Both the position numbers and the translations under genes were made by a program. A stretch of DNA of 39,036 bases from CAZQIC01 sp964593555 (GTDB lineage: Bacteria > Bacteroidota > Bacteroidia > JAFLBG01), in NCBI GenBank assembly GCA_964593555.1, contig CAZQIC010000030.1, positions 1 through 39,036 on the forward strand, read 5' to 3'. Within the stretch, counting starts at the first letter, position 1. Every line of letters begins with the position of its first letter. The notes beneath the pieces are model-generated. The model saw nothing but the letters and a program-made list of their open reading frames with translations, was not told where the DNA came from and did not search any database. Shown here one piece after another: positions 15,601 to 24,195 of the stretch.

Positions 15601-17507
15601 AAAAGGGAAATAAAAATAATAAACCAAAAATAGGTACAGGCCTTGAACACTCCTCTAAAGGCATTTATACCTTTTTGATTGTTGTTGTTGTTGCAGCAAC
15701 ATTCATTTCATATTTCCCGGCGTTGAAAAATGAATTCACTAATTGGGACGATGACTTATACGTTACAGCGAATCCTTACATACAAAAATTATCATGGGAA
15801 AGTATTAGTGGATTTTTCTCCCGGTTCCAAAATGCTAATTATCACCCTTTGACCTTCGTATCACTTGCTATTGATTACCATTTTGCTGAACTAAAGCCGG
15901 GCTTGTACCATTTTACAAATATTCTGTTTCACATATTTAATACGCTACTTGTTTTTGTATTTGTAAAACTACTTTTTAAGAAACAGAGCATTGCATTTGT
16001 CGCTGCACTTTTATTTGGGGTGCATACACTCCACGTTGAATCAGTGGCATGGGTAGCTGAGCGGAAAGATGTGTTGTATATGTTTTTCTTTATGTTGTCG
16101 CTTTGTGCTTATGTAATGTATGTTCAAAAAGGCAAACTTAAGTTTTTGTTGTACTCTATACTTTGTTTTGTACTCAGCTGTTTTTCAAAAGGGCAGGCAG
16201 TTTCGTTAGCTGCAACTGTGATTTTTATTGACATTTTTTTGCAACGAAAATTTGATCTGAAAGTAATTCTTGAAAAAGTTATTTTTGTTACTATAGCCCT
16301 CGTATTCGGTTTCATTGCCATCAAGGCCCAAAATTCTGCCGACGCCATATTTGATAATGCATCAAATTCTTTTTTTGATCGAATGCTTTTTGCTGCTTAC
16401 GGGTTTGTTAATTACCTGGTTAAACTGATATATCCTTATAAGTTATCTGCAATTTATCCATATCCTGAAAAGGGAAAAATAGGTATTGAGTTTTGGATAT
16501 GTTTTTTTATTGCGTTAGCAATTTTAGCTTCATGGGTAAGATCATTCAAAAAAACACCTGTTTATTTTTTCGCGCTTGCATTTTTTATGGCAAACATTTT
16601 TTGGGTATTGCAGCTTATTCCGGTTGGTAATGCCCTGATGGCCGATAGGTATGCATATGTTCCTTCCTTAGGTTTTTTCATAATGATAGGCTGGTTGTAT
16701 GAAGAGAAAATAAAAAAGGAACAATCAAAGAGAATGGCAATGTTTATTTTAATTGCTTATTCCGGCCTTCTTTCTTATCAGACTTTCCAGCGCTCAAAGG
16801 TTTGGAAAAACAGCCTCACGCTTTGGGAAGATACAGTCAAAAAACACCCTGATGCTGAAGTGGCCTGGAATAATTTGGGCAGTTATTATAATAACGCGCT
16901 GGATTATAATAGTGCAATTGCAAGTTATAATGAAGCCATTAAAGTTAATCCTCTTTATGCTGATGCTTATTCGAACAGGGGGATGAGTAAAAAAAATACT
17001 GGGGATTATCAGGGCGCAATAGCTGATCTGGATAAAGCTATTGAGTTAAAACCAATTTCTTCATTTGCTTATTCCACAAAAGGTGTCGCGCTTACTTATC
17101 TCAATGATCTTGAAACATCCTATAAGTGTTTTGAAAAGGCTTTGCAATTGGACCCTATGTCGGGCGACGCATACTCAGGAATGGGAGTAGTGAAAACACG
17201 AACTGGCAGGGTAAAAGAGGCTCTTAAGGATTTTAAACGATCATTGGAGATCAGGCCCGATCATCCTGAAACCATTTCGAACCAAGGTATAGCAAGAGCA
17301 GAATCGGGAGATATGCAGGGCGCTATTGCGGATTTTACAACGGCAATTCAGTTAAAACCTGATTATTCAGGAGCCTATTTAAATCGGGGGCTAACCTATA
17401 AAAAAATAAAGCAGGATGAGCAGGCCTGCAATGATTTTTATAAAGCCAGCCAATTGGGATCTCCGCAAGGGCAAACCTTGGTCAATCAGTATTGTACTAA
17501 GAAATAA
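15597..17507 (+). CDS. Membrane GT-C-like protein fused to TPR repeats (TMTC-like)
   Basis: The protein has 636 residues from GTG, overlapping the previous stop by four bases. After a polar N-terminus of about 22 residues it has about ten membrane segments (24-400). The first outer loop carries NWDDD (D51-D53), matching the acidic catalytic motif of GT-C glycosyltransferases. NYHPLTFVSLAIDYHF and HTLHVESVAWVAERKDVLY match the TMTC type. From about residue 420 to the end are six tetratricopeptide repeats (for example EVAWNNLGSYYNNALDYNSA, then IKVNPLYADAYSNRG). TMTC proteins in animals are protein O-mannosyltransferases; the bacterial relatives are largely uncharacterised. It could glycosylate an envelope protein, with the TPR part recruiting the substrate. 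Confidence 0.85.
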   Translation: MKKGNKNNKPKIGTGLEHSSKGIYTFLIVVVVAATFISYFPALKNEFTNWDDDLYVTANPYIQKLSWESISGFFSRFQNANYHPLTFVSLAIDYHFAELKPGLYHFTNILFHIFNTLLVFVFVKLLFKKQSIAFVAALLFGVHTLHVESVAWVAERKDVLYMFFFMLSLCAYVMYVQKGKLKFLLYSILCFVLSCFSKGQAVSLAATVIFIDIFLQRKFDLKVILEKVIFVTIALVFGFIAIKAQNSADAIFDNASNSFFDRMLFAAYGFVNYLVKLIYPYKLSAIYPYPEKGKIGIEFWICFFIALAILASWVRSFKKTPVYFFALAFFMANIFWVLQLIPVGNALMADRYAYVPSLGFFIMIGWLYEEKIKKEQSKRMAMFILIAYSGLLSYQTFQRSKVWKNSLTLWEDTVKKHPDAEVAWNNLGSYYNNALDYNSAIASYNEAIKVNPLYADAYSNRGMSKKNTGDYQGAIADLDKAIELKPISSFAYSTKGVALTYLNDLETSYKCFEKALQLDPMSGDAYSGMGVVKTRTGRVKEALKDFKRSLEIRPDHPETISNQGIARAESGDMQGAIADFTTAIQLKPDYSGAYLNRGLTYKKIKQDEQACNDFYKASQLGSPQGQTLVNQYCTKK

Positions 17508-17551
17508 CAGGCTTTGGTGTTTCTCTGAATGAACGCATAATTTTATTACTT

Positions 17552-17570
17552 TTACCACCGTTATTGGTAA
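17552..17570. other. Hairpin in the spacer before the penicillin-binding protein gene
   Basis: TTACCA (17552-17557) and TGGTAA (17565-17570) form a six-pair stem with a seven-base loop. Some 10 bases on, GTTGTT (17580-17585) and AACAAC (17608-17613) enclose CCG and CGG and could form a second stem. The 140-base spacer is long for this region. Part of it may end the TPR gene transcript or form a structured leader of the downstream gene. There is no clean U-tract. Confidence 0.35.
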
Positions 17571-17647
17571 TAGTTATTTGTTGTTTGTTACCGGTTATTT
17601 TGGCGGCAACAACTAATTACTAAGAACCCTAACCAACAAAAATAACC

Positions 17648-19924
17648 TTGTCCAAAGACACAAATACTAAACCAAAAAGAAAAATACTCTGGGTATGGTC
17701 AATAATACTGGGCCCTTTTGTATTCCTGGCTTTATTGGTGTTCCTGGTTTCCATCGGAACTTTTGGTGTGTTGCCTTCCATTGAAGAATTACAAAACCCG
17801 GTAAGTAATCTGGCTTCAGAAGTATATACTTCTGATAAGGTGATCATAGGTAAATACTATGCGGAGAATCGTACCAATGTTCGTTATAATGAAATTGACT
17901 CTAATCTTGTTAACGCATTAATTGCAACAGAAGATGCGCGTTTCTATAATCATTCCGGTGTAGATGGAAGAGGCTTGCTTCGTGTTTTATTTAAAACTGT
18001 ATTAGGAGGAAATAAAAGTGCGGGAGGTGGAAGCACGATTACGCAGCAATTAGCAAAAATGCTTTTTCCAAGGAATGCGAATCAGTCTAAAGTACAAATG
18101 GCAGTACGTAAAATAAAAGAATGGATCATTGCTGCGCGTTTGGAAAAGCAATATACCAAGAGAGAAATAATTACCATGTACTTGAATAAGTTCGACTTCG
18201 TTAATAATGCGGTTGGAGTGAAATCGGCCGCTCAAATTTATTTTAGTACAACACCCGATAAATTAAAAATGGAAGAGTCGGCCATGCTTGTTGGAATGGC
18301 AAAAAACCCGGCGCTATTTAATCCCAATCGCAGGCTCGATACTACAGAACACAGAAGAAACGTGGTGCTTAAGCAAATGGTTCAGTATGGATATATTACC
18401 AAAGAGAAATATGATTCATTAAGGCAAATACCGATTGCGTTGAAGTTTCGCCCTGAAGATCACAACGAGGGATTGGGAACATATTTCCGTGAACATTTAC
18501 GCGATAAATTTTTGAAAAAATGGTGCAAGGAGCATATTAATCCTCAAACAAATGAACCTTATGATATTTATCGTGACGGATTAAAAATATATACCACTAT
18601 TGATTCGCGTATGCAGCGCTATGCAGAAGAAGCTGTATCGGAACACATGAAAGATTTGCAGGCACTGTTCGTTAAGGATTGCAAACGAAAAAAAAATGCT
18701 CCCTTCGCATGGAACGTTTCCAAAAAGGAAATTGATGCGATCATGAATCAGTCAATGAAACGTTCGGAAAGATATAGGGTGATGAAACTTTCCGGGATGT
18801 CTGCGGATTCTATAGAATATTATTTCCGTCAGCCAATTGAAATGACGGTGTTCACATGGAAAGGAGACTTAGATACAATAATGTCGCCATGGGATTCTAT
18901 TCGTTATGCAAAAGCATTTTTACATACCGGGTTTGTTTCAATGGATCCGCATACAGGAGAAGTAAAGGCCTGGGTAGGCGGCATTAATCATAAATATTTT
19001 AAATACGATCACGTAAAAGAAGGAAGGAGACAGGTGGGTTCAACATTTAAGCCATTTGTTTATGCGCTTGCAATACAAGAGGGTTATTCGCCTTGTTACC
19101 AGGTGCCAAATGTTCCTGTTACAATTCACTTCGATGATAAAGAGTGGACACCAAAAAATTCTGCAGGTGACGAAAAGTTAAATGGGAAAATGCTCACGCT
19201 AAAAAAAGCATTAGCCAATTCTATAAACTATATCTCTGCGTATTTGATGAAACAATTTGGACCTAAAGCGGTTGTTGATCTTGCCCGCCGAATGGGAGTG
19301 TCAAGTCCTCTGGAAGTGGTACCATCTATTTGTTTAGGTACAGCTGACATTTCTGTTTTCGAAATGGTAGGCGCTAATTGTACATTCGCGAACAAAGGCA
19401 GATGGACCGAACCGACTTTTGTTACACGCATTGAAGATAAAAATGGAAAAGTACTGGATGAGTTTTATCCAAAATCAGATGAGGTGCTCAGTGAAGAGAA
19501 AGCTTATGTGATGGTGAATTTAATGAAGGGTGTAGTTGAATATGGCACTGGGGTAAGGCTGCGCTATAGATATAAATTAACGATGCCCATTGCTGGTAAA
19601 ACAGGTACAACGCAAAATAACTCCGATGGTTGGTTCATGGGACTAACTCCTGATCTTGTTTCAGGTTGTTGGGTAGGAGGAGAAGAAAGAAGTGTTCACT
19701 TTAATTCAACCGATCAGGGTCAAGGTGCGAGTATGGCACTCCCTATTTGGGCAAAATATATGCAAAAGGTATACGCAGATCCTAAACTAAAAATTTCACA
19801 AGGAGATTTTGAAAAACCTGCGAAAAGGATTGAAACAGAAATGGATTGTAAAAAATATGATTTGAATGAGGATGAAGAAGCTGTTGATATTAACGATCCA
19901 TACGAATTCGATAATGAAAAATAG
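17648..19924 (+). CDS. mrcA: Class A penicillin-binding protein 1A
   Basis: The 758-residue bifunctional peptidoglycan synthase starts at TTG; no ATG is available upstream of the membrane anchor (about residues 14-37). The GT51 glycosyltransferase domain spans about 60-235, with catalytic E95 in ATEDARFYNHSG and then GGGSTITQQLAKMLF. The transpeptidase domain has the SxxK nucleophile at S465-K468 (GSTFKPF), the SxN motif S525-N527 and KTG at 651-653. The domain order and length suit PBP1A. The C-terminal tail is acidic (EDEEAVDINDPYEF). Two bases separate it from the CoA-transferase gene. The enzyme polymerises and crosslinks cell wall at the inner membrane. Confidence 0.95.
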   Translation: MSKDTNTKPKRKILWVWSIILGPFVFLALLVFLVSIGTFGVLPSIEELQNPVSNLASEVYTSDKVIIGKYYAENRTNVRYNEIDSNLVNALIATEDARFYNHSGVDGRGLLRVLFKTVLGGNKSAGGGSTITQQLAKMLFPRNANQSKVQMAVRKIKEWIIAARLEKQYTKREIITMYLNKFDFVNNAVGVKSAAQIYFSTTPDKLKMEESAMLVGMAKNPALFNPNRRLDTTEHRRNVVLKQMVQYGYITKEKYDSLRQIPIALKFRPEDHNEGLGTYFREHLRDKFLKKWCKEHINPQTNEPYDIYRDGLKIYTTIDSRMQRYAEEAVSEHMKDLQALFVKDCKRKKNAPFAWNVSKKEIDAIMNQSMKRSERYRVMKLSGMSADSIEYYFRQPIEMTVFTWKGDLDTIMSPWDSIRYAKAFLHTGFVSMDPHTGEVKAWVGGINHKYFKYDHVKEGRRQVGSTFKPFVYALAIQEGYSPCYQVPNVPVTIHFDDKEWTPKNSAGDEKLNGKMLTLKKALANSINYISAYLMKQFGPKAVVDLARRMGVSSPLEVVPSICLGTADISVFEMVGANCTFANKGRWTEPTFVTRIEDKNGKVLDEFYPKSDEVLSEEKAYVMVNLMKGVVEYGTGVRLRYRYKLTMPIAGKTGTTQNNSDGWFMGLTPDLVSGCWVGGEERSVHFNSTDQGQGASMALPIWAKYMQKVYADPKLKISQGDFEKPAKRIETEMDCKKYDLNEDEEAVDINDPYEFDNEK

Positions 19925-19926
19925 GT

Positions 19927-20637
19927 ATGAACAAAGTTGTTAAAGACGCAGACGAGGCCATTAAAGATATAAGAGACAATATGACTCTTATGCTAGGTGG
20001 CTTTGGTTTATGCGGCATCCCGGAAAATTGTATTGCAGCGCTTGTAAAAAAGAAGATAAAAGGATTAACCTGTATTTCAAACAATGCAGGTGTTGATGAT
20101 TTTGGAATTGGATTAATGCTGCAGCAAAAGCAGGTAAAAAAAATGATCTCTTCTTATGTTGGTGAGAATGCAGAATTCGAGAGACAACTATTGAGTGGCG
20201 AATTAGAAGTTGAACTTATACCTCAGGGAACTCTTGCAACACGCTGCCTTGCTTCAGGATATGGAATGCCTGCCATATTCACTCCTGCCGGAGTTGGAAC
20301 GGAAGTAGCCATAGGAAAAGAGACACGAAAGTTTATGGTGGAAGGTGTAGAAAAAGAATTTTTAATGGAATATGCATTTGATGCCGACTTCGCCATTGTG
20401 AAAGCGTGGAAAGGAGACCCTCACGGCAATTTAATTTATCGTGAAACAGCAAGGAACTTTAATCCAATGATGGCAATGGCAGGAAAAATAACTATTGCAG
20501 AAGTAGAGGAACTTGTTCCGGCAGGTGAGTTAGATCCTGATCAGATTCATACTCCGGGAATTTACATTCATCGTATTTTCAAAGGAAAAGATTACGAAAA
20601 AAGAATTGAGCAGAGAACAGTGAGGAAGAAAATATAA
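19927..20637 (+). CDS. scoA: 3-oxoacid CoA-transferase subunit A
   Basis: The 236-residue subunit contains the glycine-rich GGFGLCGIPENCI, followed by SNNAGVDDFGIGLML and GTLATRCLASGYGMPAIFTP, all standard for SCOT subunit A. It joins subunit B to transfer coenzyme A between succinate and acetoacetate, in ketone body or amino acid breakdown. It starts two bases after the penicillin-binding protein stop, so the two genes share a transcript although their functions are unrelated. Its partner gene lies 136 bases downstream instead of directly adjacent. Confidence 0.94.
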   Translation: MNKVVKDADEAIKDIRDNMTLMLGGFGLCGIPENCIAALVKKKIKGLTCISNNAGVDDFGIGLMLQQKQVKKMISSYVGENAEFERQLLSGELEVELIPQGTLATRCLASGYGMPAIFTPAGVGTEVAIGKETRKFMVEGVEKEFLMEYAFDADFAIVKAWKGDPHGNLIYRETARNFNPMMAMAGKITIAEVEELVPAGELDPDQIHTPGIYIHRIFKGKDYEKRIEQRTVRKKI

Positions 20638-20691
20638 AATGGTTATCGGTTATCAGTAATTGGTATGCCGGAAACATATAACGAAAAAGCA

Positions 20692-20725
20692 ATTCGTACC
20701 ATTCGTACAAATTCGTATTTCGTGC
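20692..20725 (+). repeat. ATTCGTAC short direct repeats in the scoA-scoB spacer
   Basis: ATTCGTAC occurs at 20692-20699 and 20701-20708 and as ATTCGTAT at 20711-20718, followed by TTCGTGC, a rough period of 9-10 bases. Just upstream GGTTATC is repeated twice (20641-20654). The pattern resembles dispersed AATTCGT-type intergenic sequence of Bacteroidota. A related GAATTCGTACATTG piece occurs before yicC near 35146. Confidence 0.6.
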
Positions 20726-20773
20726 AATAGGATAAATAACAAATAATCTAAAACGAACGGATTATATAAAACT

Positions 20774-21430
20774 ATGCTTGATAAAGTAGGAATAGCAAAA
20801 AGAATAGCAAAGGAAATAAAAGACGGCTATTATGTAAATCTTGGAATAGGCATTCCGACTTTGGTTGCAAATTATATTCCTAAAGGAATGAATGTTGTGT
20901 TGCAATCTGAAAATGGTTTATTGGGAATGGGGCCTTTCCCATTCGAAGGAGAAGAGGATCCTGACTTAATAAATGCAGGGAAACAAACCATCACCACTGT
21001 TCCAGGCTCTGCTTTTTTTGATTCTGCAATGAGCTTTGGTATGATCCGTTCACGTAAAGTAGACTTAACTATTTTAGGTGCAATGGAAGTTTCTGATAAT
21101 GGAGATATTGCCAACTGGAAAATTCCGGGAAAAATGGTGAAGGGAATGGGTGGAGCAATGGATCTTGTAGCATCCGCGAAAAATATTATTGTTGCTATGC
21201 AGCATGTTAATAAGGCTGGCGAATCAAAACTATTATCGAAATGTACATTGCCACTCACGGGAGTAAAATGCGTGAAAAAAATTGTAACTGAATTAGCTGT
21301 ATTGGATGTTACTTCGCAAGGCTTTAAATTGCTTGAACGCGCTCCGGGTATAAGTGTTGAACAAATAAAAAATGCAACCATAGGCAAATTATTGATAGAA
21401 GGAGATATTCCTGAAATGATAATTGATTAG
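20774..21430 (+). CDS. scoB: 3-oxoacid CoA-transferase subunit B
   Basis: The 218-residue subunit B carries YVNLGIGIPTLVANYIP and the catalytic glutamate E46 in QSENGLLGMGP, which forms the thioester with coenzyme A. GAMEVSDNGDIANWKIPGK is the matching substrate segment. The length is usual and the frame intact, so the spacer that separates it from scoA has not damaged it. Expression presumably comes by read-through from scoA, but the spacer could also carry a promoter. Confidence 0.94.
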   Translation: MLDKVGIAKRIAKEIKDGYYVNLGIGIPTLVANYIPKGMNVVLQSENGLLGMGPFPFEGEEDPDLINAGKQTITTVPGSAFFDSAMSFGMIRSRKVDLTILGAMEVSDNGDIANWKIPGKMVKGMGGAMDLVASAKNIIVAMQHVNKAGESKLLSKCTLPLTGVKCVKKIVTELAVLDVTSQGFKLLERAPGISVEQIKNATIGKLLIEGDIPEMIID

Positions 21431-21447
21431 TACTAAAATAATATCTG

Positions 21448-22617
21448 TTGCAATTACCTGCTTCGATACTCAACGTACTCTATAATAGTAGGTTTTTCAA
21501 TCTGCTGATATACTTTACCGCCTTTCTTCTTTTTTCTTATGTTGTGATACGAGCATTCTTAATTTCATTTACAACGGATGAGATCACCACATTATACGAC
21601 TACGTTTTAAAGAACGATATTTTCAACCGAAACTATGAGTTTATGTCGGCCAATAACCATATGCTCAACACTGGCCTGATGTGGATGATATATAAAATAT
21701 TCGGCTTTAATATTTTTATGTTACGACTTCCAAATGTTTTAGCTTTTGCAGTGTATCTTTTTTATAGTTTCAAGCTTATCAAACAATTTGAAATAGGACT
21801 GTTTCGTTTTTCTGCCTTTATATTGCTATGTACAAATCCTTTTCTGTTAGATTTCTTTAGTCTTGCAAGAGGATACGGAATATCAATGGCATTCCTGATG
21901 CCCGCCCTTTATCATCTTCTTTTGTTTGTTAATGGTGATGATCAGAAGAATATTTTCCTTTCCTTGTTGCTTATAGCAATTGGTTCGATGGCAAACTTAA
22001 CATTACTCTATATTTTTTTTCCTATTTGTGTTTTACTTGTAGCAACACTCATACATAGAAAAGAAAAATTAAGGATCCTAGAAAATAAATTCAAAATTTT
22101 ACTTATCTCCGCATTGCTTTTATGCTCAGGTTATGTATTATATAGCCTGGATAGGGCGGGTAGTTTATTTTATGGCGGTATAGTAGGTATTTGGTATGAT
22201 ACCGTTAATTCATTATTGTTCATGAGTTTGTATTTTTTGCCTTATAGCCTTAGCGTACATTTTTACATCAAGATTTTTTTTATCGCTTGCCTGCTTTCCG
22301 GTGGAGGATTTATAATATATGATATGTTTTGGAGGAAAATAAAATTTATATTTTCTCCGTATAAAACCATGCTGATTCTATTTTTATGCTGCATTTTGTT
22401 CGAAATGGCTCTTCATTATTTATTAGGAGTAAAGTATCTTGTCGGACGAACAGGAATGTTCTTCATTCCGGTTTTGTGTTTGTTTTGTTCATATTTAATA
22501 AATGAGAAAGTAAAACGGTACAGGTTTATTGCTCCTTTGTCTTTTCTTATTTTTTTTGCAAGCCTTATTCATTTTGTGTATTGCGCAAGCTTAAATCATG
22601 TTTTGCTTTGGAAATAA
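21448..22617 (+). CDS. Polytopic membrane protein, GT-C-like
   Basis: The 389-residue protein starts at TTG, 17 bases after scoB; I see no better start before the first membrane segment. About ten hydrophobic segments follow. The first outer loop has FTTDEITTLYDY (D44-E45), which resembles the acidic motif at the same place in GT-C glycosyltransferases such as ArnT or family 39 enzymes. Another family sign is LRLPNVLAFAVYLFYSF, like the RLPSALFG region of those enzymes. SLARGYGISMAFLMPALYHL is also similar to family 39. It lacks a large C-terminal soluble domain. It begins a run of four such genes. Donor and acceptor are unknown; a polyprenyl-phosphate sugar donor is typical of the class. Confidence 0.65.
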   Translation: MQLPASILNVLYNSRFFNLLIYFTAFLLFSYVVIRAFLISFTTDEITTLYDYVLKNDIFNRNYEFMSANNHMLNTGLMWMIYKIFGFNIFMLRLPNVLAFAVYLFYSFKLIKQFEIGLFRFSAFILLCTNPFLLDFFSLARGYGISMAFLMPALYHLLLFVNGDDQKNIFLSLLLIAIGSMANLTLLYIFFPICVLLVATLIHRKEKLRILENKFKILLISALLLCSGYVLYSLDRAGSLFYGGIVGIWYDTVNSLLFMSLYFLPYSLSVHFYIKIFFIACLLSGGGFIIYDMFWRKIKFIFSPYKTMLILFLCCILFEMALHYLLGVKYLVGRTGMFFIPVLCLFCSYLINEKVKRYRFIAPLSFLIFFASLIHFVYCASLNHVLLWK

Positions 22618-22623
22618 AGTAGT

Positions 22624-24171
22624 ATGAATTACAGATCATTATTTAGGTCAATTAATTTTTGGAGCATTGTTTTCTTTGCAGCTTATTTAATTGTGGGCCT
22701 TATAATATACAAGGATTATGGAATTAGCTGGGACGAACGAGTACAACGAGCCAATGTAGGAGTTGCAACGTATAATTATGTTTTTCATAATGACAATTAC
22801 CTTTTTGATAATATTGAAAAAAATTATGGCCCTGTCTTTGAAACTTTTCTGGTGGTGGTTGAAAAAGCTTTTTCCTTTAATGATACCCGGGATATTTATT
22901 TTATAAGGCACCTGTTTACATTTTTGTTCTTTTATTCTTCTGTTATTGTATTCTTTTTTTTCTGCCGGGAACTTTTTAAAAATTCAACACTGGCATTAAT
23001 CTCTTGTTGTATGCTGGTAATATCTCCACATATATTTGCCCATTCATTTTACAATTCAAAAGACATTCCTTTTTTATCCTTCTTTTTATTTGCGGTATGT
23101 TCCATGTTTTTTCTTCAAAAAAAGTACACCTGGCCCTATGTTATAATACATGCGCTGGCAACAGCATTGGCAATTGATACTCGGATACTGGGGATGCTTA
23201 TCCCGGTATTTACGATCACAATAATTTCGTTGAATTATTTCATTGAAAGAAGTATTACATTAAAACGGGTTGTCGTAATTTCTTCCTCATATCTGTTCTT
23301 AACAGTAATCTTTACGGTCGCTTTTTGGCCGATGTTATGGCCATCACCGGTCAATAATTTTATGGAGGCATTTAGTCTTATGAGCAAATTTTCCGCGTAT
23401 GAAAATACCAATTTGTATCTGGGATCGTATATTCCTGCAGATTCATTACCATGGCATTACCTGCTCGTTTGGATGGGCATTACATTGCCAATACCATATA
23501 TAGTCTTTTTCCTCGTTGGAGTTGTAATGCTAATCATTGGTTTTTTAAAATTGAATGTCAGAGAATACTATGTACAGAATAAATTTTTCTGTATAATATT
23601 GTTGCTGTTTTTGGCCCCGTTAATTGCCGTAATAATAATGCATTCGGTTACGTATGATGAGTGGAGGCATGTTTTTTTTATTTACCCTATGTTTATCATT
23701 ATATCCATTTATGGCATAAGAAGCCTGCTTTTTTTAATTAAAAATTCTTTTACTCATAAGTTCGTTTATGCGGTTATTTTATCGGCGTTTTTATTTGTCG
23801 GAGTATTTATGGTGGCCAACCATCCCCACCAAAATGTTTATTTCAATTGCGCCGTCAGGGATATGTCGACAGCGAAGGAAAATTTCGAATTAGATTATTG
23901 GGGTTTGTCTTATAAACAAGGGTTAGAGTATATTCTAAAAAATGATACCTCTTCTCGGATTACGATCAATGGATCAAATGATCCTTGTATTTTAGCATTA
24001 ATGATTCTTGATCCAGCGGACCGAAAGCGGTTAACGTATGAATACGAAATAGAAAAATGTGATTATTATTTGACTAATTATCGTTGGCATAAGCATGATT
24101 ATTCATTAAAAGAATATTATTCGGTTAAAATTGGAGAAGCGAAGATTTTGTCGGTATTTAAAATGCAATAA
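22624..24171 (+). CDS. Polytopic membrane glycosyltransferase-like protein (tandem copy 1)
   Basis: The 515-residue protein has about 11 membrane segments. DYGISWDERV places D37-E38 in the first outer loop, the site of the catalytic acid in GT-C enzymes. SPHIFAHSFYNSKDIPFLS and DTRILGMLIPVF are loop and helix segments shared with the next gene, as are YDEWRHVFFIYP and LDYWGLSY. The C-terminal 100 residues are soluble, ending YLTNYRWHKHDYS and a final VKIGEAKILSVFK. It starts 6 bases after the preceding gene. It probably uses a lipid-linked sugar at the periplasmic face. The substrate is not known. Confidence 0.75.
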   Translation: MNYRSLFRSINFWSIVFFAAYLIVGLIIYKDYGISWDERVQRANVGVATYNYVFHNDNYLFDNIEKNYGPVFETFLVVVEKAFSFNDTRDIYFIRHLFTFLFFYSSVIVFFFFCRELFKNSTLALISCCMLVISPHIFAHSFYNSKDIPFLSFFLFAVCSMFFLQKKYTWPYVIIHALATALAIDTRILGMLIPVFTITIISLNYFIERSITLKRVVVISSSYLFLTVIFTVAFWPMLWPSPVNNFMEAFSLMSKFSAYENTNLYLGSYIPADSLPWHYLLVWMGITLPIPYIVFFLVGVVMLIIGFLKLNVREYYVQNKFFCIILLLFLAPLIAVIIMHSVTYDEWRHVFFIYPMFIIISIYGIRSLLFLIKNSFTHKFVYAVILSAFLFVGVFMVANHPHQNVYFNCAVRDMSTAKENFELDYWGLSYKQGLEYILKNDTSSRITINGSNDPCILALMILDPADRKRLTYEYEIEKCDYYLTNYRWHKHDYSLKEYYSVKIGEAKILSVFKMQ

Positions 24172-24195
24172 TTGTTATGCTAAGATATCATTAAC

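Noticed and set aside
20641..20725. CRISPR-like array in the scoA-scoB spacer
   Set aside because: The repeats are only 8 bases with 1-2 base gaps, with no spacers and no cas genes.
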